From NCBI GenBank assembly GCA_030445275.1, contig JAUCSE010000032.1:1-62007 (forward strand): a stretch of 62,007 nt of DNA, written 5' to 3'. Within the stretch, counting starts at the first letter, position 1; the number at the start of each line of letters is the position of its first letter. Below are positions 53,340 through 60,791 of this stretch, piece after piece. The DNA is from Mucilaginibacter sp. (GTDB taxonomy: Bacteria > Bacteroidota > Bacteroidia > Sphingobacteriales > Sphingobacteriaceae). A program made the translations under genes and the position numbers. The notes beneath the pieces were generated by a model. It was not told where the DNA came from. It worked only from the letters and a program-made list of their open reading frames with translations, and searched no databases.

Positions 53340-53900
53340 TTATTTAATATAATCCAGCAGCAGGTCTACACCATAAGTGCCGTTTTTGGTTTTACATATC
53401 AGTGGAAAGTCGGGGTTGTTTAATATCCATAGCTCTGTTTTGCCGTTAACCGCTTCTGCGTGTACTACATCGAGCTGTTTATCGCCAATGGTAATGTTTG
53501 ATAGCTGGTTTTTGCTCAAAACGTACTTCAGGTCGCCAAATTCCATCTCGCGCTTCTGGGTAATGTCTTTAAAAGCATTTTTTGAGATAAACGCCATGGT
53601 TTCATTATCCGGAACCTGAATAGTGGCATTAGGCTGTGGCGATTCCAGGTACATTCCTTTTCCGCTCTGCAGGCTTTTGGTGCTCATCTGATAACTTCCA
53701 GATCCATAATCGTCAACTTCCCAATTCATTTTCAGCGAGTCGGCAGTGCTGCTCAGTTTTAACGAAAAGCCAACCGTTTGCCCGCCCAGCGAAACCGTGT
53801 ACCCCATCTCTGTTCCGGTTTTAATTTGCGGAACAAATTTTTGTGCCGATGCTGCCTGGCAGATCAACACGAACAACGTAAATCCGTAAATTTTTTTCAT
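53340..53900 (-). CDS. Secreted protein of unknown function, tandem paralog 2
   Basis: A 186-residue protein with signal peptide (IYGFTLFVLICQAASAQ) and a predicted all-beta mature part (KTGTEMGYTVSLGGQTVGFS, DYGSGSYQMSTKSLQSGKGM, KTELWILNNPDFPLICKTKN). No catalytic motif is visible. It shares the patterns GSGSYxMSxKxLQSGKGM and WxLNNPDFPLIC with the gene at 53994-54554. It resembles the DUF3108-like group of periplasmic proteins, a weak assignment. The genes between surE and lpxB are all on the minus strand. Confidence 0.82.
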   Translation of the reverse strand: MKKIYGFTLFVLICQAASAQKFVPQIKTGTEMGYTVSLGGQTVGFSLKLSSTADSLKMNWEVDDYGSGSYQMSTKSLQSGKGMYLESPQPNATIQVPDNETMAFISKNAFKDITQKREMEFGDLKYVLSKNQLSNITIGDKQLDVVHAEAVNGKTELWILNNPDFPLICKTKNGTYGVDLLLDYIK

Positions 53901-53993
53901 GCCCCAAATTAGGCATGGCCTGTTAAGGCTAAATTAACAAAAGGTTGTGTTTCAGCACTGTTGAGAAATAGAGTCAATGTTAATAAACAGGGT

Positions 53994-54554
53994 TTATTGT
54001 ATACTCACCAAATTAAGGTCGGTACCGTCGGCATTGTTTTTAGTGCGGCATATCAGCGGGAAGTCGGGGTTGTTCAATACCCATATCTCGCCTTTACCAT
54101 TGGTGGCCACAGCATGTATCACATCCAGTGGTTTATCATTCAGTTTAATATTAGCCGTATCTGTAGGTGTAACACTGTATTTAATATCGTTATACTCAAA
54201 ACCCTGGGTTTTTACCAGGTTGTTGAAAGCATCTTTTGATATACACGCAAAAGTTTTATAATCAGGTAGTTTGGTCAGTACATCGGGCTCGGGCGCTTTA
54301 AAATCCATGCCCTTACCACTTTGCAGTGCTTTGGCCGACATTTCGTACGATCCTGTTCCGTAACCATCAATGCTCCAGTCCATTTTGGTTGGGTTACCAA
54401 GGCTGTTAAACGTTAACACCAGCGGCAAACTTTGCCCATCGCTGCTATAGATATAATTAATAACACTGTTCCCTTTAATCCTCGGAACAAATTTTTGTGC
54501 GAATACCGTAGTACTGAGTACTATACCGAGTATGATGAATGTGAGCTTTTTCAT
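53994..54554 (-). CDS. Secreted protein of unknown function, tandem paralog 1
   Basis: A 186-residue protein with signal peptide (FIILGIVLSTTVFAQ) and the same beta-rich plan as the next gene (DGYGTGSYEMSAKALQSGKG, GEIWVLNNPDFPLICRTKNN). Equal length and a common repeated pattern show that this array arose by tandem duplication. It is the first gene of the minus-strand group, with its start 186 bp from the divergent lpxB start. Function unknown. Confidence 0.82.
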   Translation of the reverse strand: MKKLTFIILGIVLSTTVFAQKFVPRIKGNSVINYIYSSDGQSLPLVLTFNSLGNPTKMDWSIDGYGTGSYEMSAKALQSGKGMDFKAPEPDVLTKLPDYKTFACISKDAFNNLVKTQGFEYNDIKYSVTPTDTANIKLNDKPLDVIHAVATNGKGEIWVLNNPDFPLICRTKNNADGTDLNLVSIQ

Positions 54555-54740
54555 TTTATTTAAGGTTGGTTTGTTTACTATTAAATACGATCAATAAGAC
54601 TGCCAAAGGTTTAAGAAGTTCTGCGTGTAACCGAATTGTTATTGCAAGTCCTGACCGATAAAAAATAACCTGTAATAGCCCGGTGTCTTAAAATATTTGT
54701 CATTTTTGTTTTTGATGATCTATACACTAAACCATAAATT

Positions 54741-55856
54741 ATGCGGTACTACCTGGTAGCCGGCGAAGCCTCGGGCGATCTGCATGGCGCCAACCTGATG
54801 AAGGCTCTAAAAGACTTAGACCAGCAGGCCGATTTCCGCTACTATGGTGGCGATCTGATGCAGGCCGAAGGCGGCCGACTGGTAAAACACTACGCCGACA
54901 TGGCCTTTATGGGTTTTGTAGAGGTGATTGCTAATCTACGTACCATATTAGGCAATCTTAAAAGCTGCAAGCAGGATATCCTGACTTATAAGCCCGATGT
55001 ATTGATCCTGATCGATTTCCCCGGATTCAACCTCAAAATAGCCGAATTCGCCAAACAACAGGGCATTAAGGTTTGCTACTATATCTCACCAAAGGTTTGG
55101 GCCTGGAACCAAAAACGCGTATTAAAAATTAAACGCGTGGTCGACCATATGTTCTGCATCCTGCCGTTCGAAGTCGATTTTTATAAAAAGTGGGATATGG
55201 AGGTCGACTATGTGGGCAACCCACTTTTGGATGCGGTAGCCGCTTTTACGCCAGACCCCAATTTTGTACAGAACAGCTTATTAACCAATAAACCAATAAT
55301 TGCCTTATTACCCGGCAGCCGCAGGCAGGAAATTAATTATCTGCTTCCGCTGATGGTACATATGGCTAAACAATTTCCCGGTTATCAGTTTGTGATAGCA
55401 GGTGCACCATCGTTCAACATCGCTTTTTACAACCAGTTTTTTACCGATGGTACACCTATTCCAGTTGTATTTAACAATACTTATAACCTGTTAAGTAATG
55501 CCCAGGCGGCCATCGTGGCATCCGGAACGGCTACTTTGGAGACTGCCCTGTTTAATGTACCACAGGTAGTAGTATATAAAGGTAACCCGGTAACTATTGG
55601 CATTGCCCGGGCACTGATCAAAATAGGCTTTATATCCCTGGTGAATTTAATTATGGATAGGCTGGTGGTTAAGGAACTGATTCAGCGCGATTATAACACA
55701 ACCGACGTTAAAGCCGAGTTGGATAACCTGCTGCACGATAAAGCTTACCGCGATACGATGCTCAAAAACTACGATGAACTGGACGTACGGATGGGCCAAC
55801 CCGGCGCGTCGGCAAAAACAGCGGCATTAATTGTAAAATACACCACAAAAAAATAG
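54741..55856 (+). CDS. lpxB: Lipid-A-disaccharide synthase
   Basis: A 371-residue GT19 glycosyltransferase that joins UDP-2,3-diacylglucosamine and lipid X into the tetraacyl disaccharide of lipid A at the inner membrane. Family segments are YYLVAGEASGDLHGANLMKA at the N-terminus, DMAFMGFVEVI, LILIDFPGFNLKIAEFAKQ, CYYISPKVWAWNQKRV, VDYVGNPLLDAV, IALLPGSRRQEINYLLPLM and ASGTATLETALFNVPQVVVY. It confirms an LPS-producing organism. A GC-rich hairpin follows the stop. Confidence 0.96.
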   Translation: MRYYLVAGEASGDLHGANLMKALKDLDQQADFRYYGGDLMQAEGGRLVKHYADMAFMGFVEVIANLRTILGNLKSCKQDILTYKPDVLILIDFPGFNLKIAEFAKQQGIKVCYYISPKVWAWNQKRVLKIKRVVDHMFCILPFEVDFYKKWDMEVDYVGNPLLDAVAAFTPDPNFVQNSLLTNKPIIALLPGSRRQEINYLLPLMVHMAKQFPGYQFVIAGAPSFNIAFYNQFFTDGTPIPVVFNNTYNLLSNAQAAIVASGTATLETALFNVPQVVVYKGNPVTIGIARALIKIGFISLVNLIMDRLVVKELIQRDYNTTDVKAELDNLLHDKAYRDTMLKNYDELDVRMGQPGASAKTAALIVKYTTKK

Positions 55857-55890
55857 GCCCCGGTTTATGCCAGGGCCCGTTGTTTTTTAT
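55857..55890 (+). terminator. Terminator after lpxB
   Basis: GGCCCCGG and CC-A-GGGCC pair around TTTATG, followed by CGTTGTTTTTTA. The stem contains one bulged base. Confidence 0.6.
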
Positions 55891-55914
55891 AGGTAGATGT
55901 AGAATATATGATGG

Positions 55915-56079
55915 TCAGGCTATCGATAAACTGGTAGCCTGCGGGATGCCATTTAATATCGCACTTTTAGCAGTTGTGATAGCTCTGATCGCTTTCAGAT
56001 CGTTCACCAACAAAGTTTTCAGTTCGTTGTCAAAACGTTCCATTATCGTGCTTACTCTTCTCGATTTTATAACTTTCAT
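55915..56079 (-). CDS. Small hypothetical protein, 54 residues
   Basis: ATG at 56079 gives a soluble small protein (MKVIKSRRVSTIMERFDNEL, KTLLVNDLKAIRAITTAKSA) ending at 55915. Its basic start and helix-like charge pattern look more protein-like than the opposite frame, but no family is recognised. It lies between lpxB and another small minus-strand gene. Confidence 0.4.
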   Translation of the reverse strand: MKVIKSRRVSTIMERFDNELKTLLVNDLKAIRAITTAKSAILNGIPQATSLSIA

Positions 56080-56110
56080 GGTCTTGTTGTTTTAAGGTCG
56101 TTGTTGAATA

Positions 56111-56293
56111 TTAATGCTTATGTTTCTCTATTTCTTCACTATCGGTCAGGTTTTCGTTCCTTCTCTTTGCTTCTTCAAACTGACGCTCAATTTGCTCTTT
56201 CTCCCGTTCATCTGATGGTGCTTCCGGGTTAGCCGGGTTTTCCCATTTCTGGTTGTCATCATTAACAGGTACGCTTTTTTTGACAGCTTCCAT
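56111..56293 (-). CDS. Small hydrophilic hypothetical protein
   Basis: About 60 residues beginning MEAVKKSVPVNDDNQKWENP, followed by a charged helical part (DEREKEQIERQFEEAKRRNE) and ending EEIEKHKH. It is highly charged and has no hydrophobic segment, so it is probably a disordered or coiled-coil cytoplasmic protein. The ATG at 56308 would add five residues. No function can be assigned. Confidence 0.6.
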   Translation of the reverse strand: MEAVKKSVPVNDDNQKWENPANPEAPSDEREKEQIERQFEEAKRRNENLTDSEEIEKHKH

Positions 56294-56483
56294 TTTGTAT
56301 CCTTTCACAGATACTTACTCCATTTCAGTGCCAGTTATCGCGAAAGCACATATCTTTTCTTAGAGATTTATGTACAAGTAGTTTAAAGCGATTTTTAAAC
56401 CGTTAAGCAAATTATTCCGCGATTAGCCTGTCCAAAAAACAGTTCGTAAAAAACTACACCGTGTCGGCTGTAGGGGTCAAAAT

Positions 56484-56568
56484 AGCCCCACCCAAACCCT
56501 CCCCGGTAGGGAGGGCTTGCTAAAACGGATCAAAAGTCTCCCCTACCCGGGGGAGATTTAGAGGGGGC
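56484..56568. repeat. REP-like palindromic intergenic element overlapping the MFS gene end
   Basis: Two GC-rich palindromes, CCCTCCC-cggta-GGGAGGG (56497-56515) and TCTCCCC-tacc-CGGGGGAGA-like (56537-56556), flanked by GCCCCACCC and GAGGGGGC. The composition contrasts with the A/T-rich surroundings. Such CCCTCTAAATCTCCCC-type elements are widespread between genes in Sphingobacteriaceae (recalled knowledge). The last ~11 codons of the MFS gene lie inside it. Confidence 0.65.
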
Positions 56569-57741
56569 CGATGCTATATGCGCCAGCAACGCAGCAATCG
56601 AGAATACTCCACCCATTACACACACGCCTGTCCATTGGTAATCGTTCCATAACAAACTGGCCACATAGGTACCGAATGCACCACCTAAAAAGTAGGATAC
56701 CATATAAACCGTATTCAGGCGGTTACGTGCTTCGGGACGCAAGCTAAATATCATGATCTGGTTACTGATGTGGGTCGATTGTACACCCATATCCAGCAAA
56801 ATAACACCTATCACCAAACCTATAAAGCTATGGCTCGATAAACCGAACACAATAAACGACAACACCACCAGCGAAACAGCAACGGTAATCACATGGTGCG
56901 GGTTCATCTTATCGCTTATGCGGCCCATGGCCGAAGCTCCTAACGCGCCAAACACACCAACCAGCCCAAACATGCCTGCCATTTGGCTGCTGCCGTTAAA
57001 TTGTGGCTGTTTTAATAAAAAGGTTAAGGTCGTCCAGAATGCACCAAAGCAGGCAAAGCACAACGCCCCACGCACAGCGGCTAAACGTAGTTTAGGTTCT
57101 TCTTTGATCAGGGTAACCAACGATCTCATTAAAGTGCTGTAATTGCCTTTATACTGCGGCTCCACCTCAGGCAGCATAAAATATAGCAGCGCCCAGATCA
57201 CCAGCATCAAACCCGCGGCGATTAAAAACATGCCCCGCCAGCCAAAATGGAAGCCTATAAAACCACTGATAGTTCGCGAAAGCAAGATACCGATGAGCAA
57301 ACCGCTCATTACAACCCCAACCTTTTTACCACGTTCGTGCGGCTCGGCCAGGTGAGCGGTCATAGGTACCAGCATTTGCGGAATGGTTGATGATGCCCCG
57401 ATCATAAAACTGGCCGCCATCAACACACTAATGGTTGGCGAAAATGCCGCGAGCAGCAATGACATCACAATAAATATAAAATCAACCATCATCAGCTTTT
57501 TGCGCTTTTTCATATCAGCCAACGGTACTATGAGTAGCATGCCTGTGGCATAACCCATCTGCGTAAGCATCGATACCAGCTGCGCTTTATCTTCGCTGAT
57601 ATGAAACGTTGTTGCTATTTGCGCCAGTAGCGGTTGGTTATAATATAAATTAGCTACGATCAGGCCGGTAGCAACCGTCATCACCCAAAGGGTAACAGTG
57701 GTTAGTTTAGGATGGGCATGTTTAACGGCAGTATTATTCAT
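56530..57741 (-). CDS. Major facilitator superfamily transporter (drug/metabolite exporter-like)
   Basis: A 403-residue inner-membrane protein with 12 helices. Helix 1 begins TLWVMTVATGLIVANLYYNQ, followed by PLLAQIATTF and, after helix 2, PLADMKKRKKLMMVD, the usual MFS loop signature. The NQPLL motif after helix 1 is common in YnfM/arabinose-efflux-like exporters; the substrate is unknown. The C-terminus (APSKSPPGRGDF) is not family-like: it is coded by the REP-like element, so the original stop was probably lost when the element inserted. Confidence 0.9.
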   Translation of the reverse strand: MNNTAVKHAHPKLTTVTLWVMTVATGLIVANLYYNQPLLAQIATTFHISEDKAQLVSMLTQMGYATGMLLIVPLADMKKRKKLMMVDFIFIVMSLLLAAFSPTISVLMAASFMIGASSTIPQMLVPMTAHLAEPHERGKKVGVVMSGLLIGILLSRTISGFIGFHFGWRGMFLIAAGLMLVIWALLYFMLPEVEPQYKGNYSTLMRSLVTLIKEEPKLRLAAVRGALCFACFGAFWTTLTFLLKQPQFNGSSQMAGMFGLVGVFGALGASAMGRISDKMNPHHVITVAVSLVVLSFIVFGLSSHSFIGLVIGVILLDMGVQSTHISNQIMIFSLRPEARNRLNTVYMVSYFLGGAFGTYVASLLWNDYQWTGVCVMGGVFSIAALLAHIASAPSKSPPGRGDF

Positions 57742-57887
57742 GCCGCAAATAACCGTAAATTGGTTTTATCGGTTTATATCGGATTTGTTTTTTGACGCTT
57801 TACAGATATACGGTATGATATCCTTATATTTAAATAACCAATTGTGGCAGGGTATTAGCTATTCACCAATTAAACCAGATATTTTTT

Positions 57888-58412
57888 ATGACCCCTAATG
57901 ACGATAACAAAGATAAAAGCTCCGCTTTTGAGCGTATGAGCACAGCCATTATAAACTTTAGCGCTACCAGCGCGATGTTCGGTATAGCTATGGCCCTTAT
58001 TATTATCTGGATGGTTACCGGGCCAATTTTCGCCTACTCAAACACCTGGCTGTTGATTGTTAATACAGGCACATCCATCATCACCTTTTTAATGGTCTTC
58101 CTTATCCAGCGTTCACAAAATAAAGAGTCGATAGCGGTTCAGCTTAAGCTGAATGAATTGATAGCCGCCAATAACTCGGCGAGTAACCGTTTGTTAAACA
58201 TCCAGGACCTGAGCGAAACCGAATTGAATACCCTGTATGAGCATTACCGCAAGCTGGTTGAGCTAACCCAACAGGCACCATCAAACACTCAGAGCCACTC
58301 GGTAGAAGAAGCCATTATCATTAATGAAGAGCTCGACGCTGCCCAAAAAGCCGAAGACGATGAGATAGCAGCGACTAAAAAAGTCGAAAAAGAACAGGCA
58401 GCCGGAAAATAG
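57888..58412 (+). CDS. Low-affinity iron permease-like membrane protein
   Basis: A 174-residue protein with two transmembrane helices (FGIAMALIIIWMVTGPIFAY, WLLIVNTGTSIITFLMVFLI), the conserved QRSQNKESIAVQLKLNELIA that marks the low-affinity iron permease (Fet4-like) family in bacteria, and a C-terminal charged tail rich in Glu, Ala and Lys (EEAIIINEELDAAQKAEDDE). Bacterial members lack most of the eukaryotic permease, so iron transport is not certain. It precedes the amidase on the same strand by 54 bp. Confidence 0.85.
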   Translation: MTPNDDNKDKSSAFERMSTAIINFSATSAMFGIAMALIIIWMVTGPIFAYSNTWLLIVNTGTSIITFLMVFLIQRSQNKESIAVQLKLNELIAANNSASNRLLNIQDLSETELNTLYEHYRKLVELTQQAPSNTQSHSVEEAIIINEELDAAQKAEDDEIAATKKVEKEQAAGK

Positions 58413-58466
58413 TTATTTAACCAAATTGCTATATTTATAGGATAAAACATCCTTATCCTATTAAAA

Positions 58467-60101
58467 ATGCACAGAAGAAACTTTATTAAAGCAAGCTCGT
58501 TGGCGGGCTTAACCTTAACCTCTGTTTTAGCGGCATCGTGTAATACCACTCCGCTCCCAGCCGAAAAGGAAGATGATAACAAAAGCGAAGATGCCAACCC
58601 GGCCGACAATTTTGAACTGAACGAAGTTACTATTGCCACTTTGCAGGAAAAAATGAAAAGCGGCGAATATACCTCCCGCTCTATTACCGATATGTATTTA
58701 AAGCGCATAAAGGCTATCGATAAAAACGGACCAAAACTTAATGCCGTTATCGAGCTTAACCCCGATGCCTTACAAATTGCCGATAAACTTGATCACGAAC
58801 GGAAAGCAGGTAAACTACGCGGACCAATGCATGGCATACCCGTTTTAATTAAGGATAACATTAACACCGGTGATAAAATGATGACCACTGCCGGTGCCCT
58901 CGCCCTTAAAGGCAACCACGCGCACGAGGATGCTTTTATTATCAAGCAACTGCGTGCAGCCGGCGCGGTAATACTGGGTAAAACCAACTTAAGCGAATGG
59001 GCCAACTTCCGCTCCAGCCGCTCAACCAGCGGTTGGAGCAGCCGGGGCGGCCAAACCAAAATGCCTTATGTGCTGGATAGAAACCCAAGCGGATCAAGCT
59101 CGGGCACCGGGGCAGGCGTTGCAGCCAACCTTTGCACGGTTGGCATAGGTACCGAAACCGATGGCTCCATCGTATCGCCGTCGTCAATAAGCGGACTGGT
59201 TGGCATTAAACCTACTGTTGGCTTACTGAGCCGTTCAGGTATTATCCCCATCTCCAAAACTCAGGATACCGCCGGGCCGATGGCGCGCACCGTTGCCGAC
59301 GCCGCTACCTTATTAAGCGTTTTAACTGGTTTTGATGCCAATGATCCGGCTACAGCCGACAGCAAACCCGCTCAGGATTACACTACCTATTTAGATATTA
59401 ACGGCCTGAAAGGCAAACGCCTTGGTATCGAAAAATCATTCCTCAAAGGCGCTAACGAAGATGTGGTCGACCTTTTGAAAAAAACTATCGATGTACTCAA
59501 GGCACAAGGCGCCACAGTTGTGGAAGTGGACCTGCTCGAAAAACTAAAAGAGGCAGGCAAAGCCGAGTTTACTGTGTTGTTGTACGAATTTAAAGATGGT
59601 TTGAATAAATACCTGGCGGGATCGACCAATAAGATCAAAAGCATCAAGGATGTGATCGACTTTAACAAGGCCAACCTCGACACAGCTATGCCTTACTTTA
59701 AACAGGAGACTCTGGAACTTGCCCTAACCAAGGGCGACTTGAACAGCAAAGAATACCTCGACGCGCTGAGAATATCGCTGGGAACTACCCGTAAAGTTAT
59801 TGATACTATCATGAAGGACAATAATCTCAATGCCATTTGCGGCACAACCAACGGCCTTGCCTGCTGCATCGACTTAGCCAACGGCGATTACGATACTGGC
59901 TTTTCATTCTCCTCTCCTGCCGCCATGGCCGGTTACCCGCATATTACCGTGCCAATGGGTGCCGTGCATAATTTACCTATCGGGTTTTCCTTTTTCGGTA
60001 AAGCTTACAGCGAAGGCGAACTGATCAAATTAGCTTATGCCTTTGAACAGGCTACCAAACGCCGCCAGAAACCGGAGTTTATTAAGAATTTGTTGGGGTG
60101 A
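58467..60101 (+). CDS. Amidase-signature-family hydrolase, exported lipoprotein-like
   Basis: A 544-residue enzyme with an N-terminal export signal that starts HRRNF (twin-arginine-like) and ends LTSVLAASC, so it is probably a lipoprotein. The amidase signature domain has the catalytic lysine in IPVLIKDNINTGDK, the glycine/serine-rich loop PSGSSSGTGAGVA, and the cis-serine and nucleophile in GIGTETDGSIVSPSSISGLV. It hydrolyses a C-N bond of an amide; related annotations include glutamyl-tRNA amidotransferase subunit A-like enzymes, but the export signal excludes a role in tRNA charging. Substrate unknown. Confidence 0.92.
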   Translation: MHRRNFIKASSLAGLTLTSVLAASCNTTPLPAEKEDDNKSEDANPADNFELNEVTIATLQEKMKSGEYTSRSITDMYLKRIKAIDKNGPKLNAVIELNPDALQIADKLDHERKAGKLRGPMHGIPVLIKDNINTGDKMMTTAGALALKGNHAHEDAFIIKQLRAAGAVILGKTNLSEWANFRSSRSTSGWSSRGGQTKMPYVLDRNPSGSSSGTGAGVAANLCTVGIGTETDGSIVSPSSISGLVGIKPTVGLLSRSGIIPISKTQDTAGPMARTVADAATLLSVLTGFDANDPATADSKPAQDYTTYLDINGLKGKRLGIEKSFLKGANEDVVDLLKKTIDVLKAQGATVVEVDLLEKLKEAGKAEFTVLLYEFKDGLNKYLAGSTNKIKSIKDVIDFNKANLDTAMPYFKQETLELALTKGDLNSKEYLDALRISLGTTRKVIDTIMKDNNLNAICGTTNGLACCIDLANGDYDTGFSFSSPAAMAGYPHITVPMGAVHNLPIGFSFFGKAYSEGELIKLAYAFEQATKRRQKPEFIKNLLG

Positions 60102-60109
60102 AAAAGGGC

Positions 60110-60179
60110 TGTCATCCTGAGCCTGTCGAAGGATAGAGCATAGGCCTGCCCGCTGTGTTCCGACACGCTCAACATGACA
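60110..60179. repeat. REP-like intergenic palindromic element
   Basis: The outer parts TGTCATCCTGAGCCTGTCGA (60110-60129) and the complement of TTCCGACACGCTCAACATGA near 60158-60177 pair imperfectly. This kind of sequence recurs in many Bacteroidota intergenic regions (recalled knowledge). It lies just after the amidase stop. Confidence 0.6.
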
Positions 60180-60283
60180 ATTCCGCTCTATTTACATTTA
60201 AATTATATCTCAAAAGAAATTAAATTAATCAAAACATTATATTTACCCTTCGGTTATAATAGTATAAACAAACAACAAATACT

Positions 60284-60736
60284 ATGGAAACCAAGGAAGC
60301 AACAATCGATGTTCTGAACGATCTGGTTCAGATCAACAACGACCGCATTGCAGGATACGAACGGGCGATGAAAGAAGCAGGTGACGAAAATGCCGACTTG
60401 AAAGCATTTTTCACCAGGTATATTTCCGACAGTCATCAATGTAAAATGGAACTCGGTACCGAAATACAAGCCTTAGGCGAGGACATGGATACCGATAGTA
60501 CTACCAGCGGCAAAATTTACCGTGCCTGGATGGATGTTAAGGCAGCATTTACAGGCCACGACCGCAAGGCCATTTTAGAGAGCTGCGAGTTTGGCGAAGA
60601 TGCCGCTCAAAGGGCATATAAAGAAGCATTGGACGATGATGAACTTCCATCATTTTTACGCGAAACCATCACCCGCCAAAAAATGCGCCTCAGAACCGCA
60701 CACGACGAAATTAAGGCTATGCGCGATAGCGCATAA
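60284..60736 (+). CDS. PA2169-family four-helix-bundle protein (DUF2383)
   Basis: A 150-residue protein predicted to form a ferritin-like four-helix bundle. It shows the family pattern: ATIDVLNDLVQINNDRIAGY, FTRYISDSHQCKMELGTEIQ, KIYRAWMDVKAAFTGHDRKA, ILESCEFGEDAAQRAYKEAL and IKAMRDSA at the end. Members are associated with stress or stationary-phase states but have no defined activity. It is monocistronic, with a strong terminator directly after it. Confidence 0.92.
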   Translation: METKEATIDVLNDLVQINNDRIAGYERAMKEAGDENADLKAFFTRYISDSHQCKMELGTEIQALGEDMDTDSTTSGKIYRAWMDVKAAFTGHDRKAILESCEFGEDAAQRAYKEALDDDELPSFLRETITRQKMRLRTAHDEIKAMRDSA

Positions 60737-60759
60737 TTAGGGTAAGTAGAATTGAATGG

Positions 60760-60791
60760 CCGCCTGTTCGCTCATGAACAGGCGGTTTTTT
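60760..60791 (+). terminator. Terminator between the PA2169-family and DUF5686-type genes
   Basis: CCGCCTGTTC (60760-60769) and GAACAGGCGG (60776-60785) are exact reverse complements with a 6-nt loop, followed by six T. The T-run merges with the complement of the stop codon of the convergent gene. Confidence 0.85.

Noticed and set aside
55880..56095. 71-codon plus-strand frame after lpxB
   Set aside because: Starts within the lpxB terminator; the opposite-strand 54-residue frame is the better candidate.
58289..58708. 139-codon minus-strand frame over the permease/amidase junction
   Set aside because: Antisense to the coding ends of two well-supported genes.
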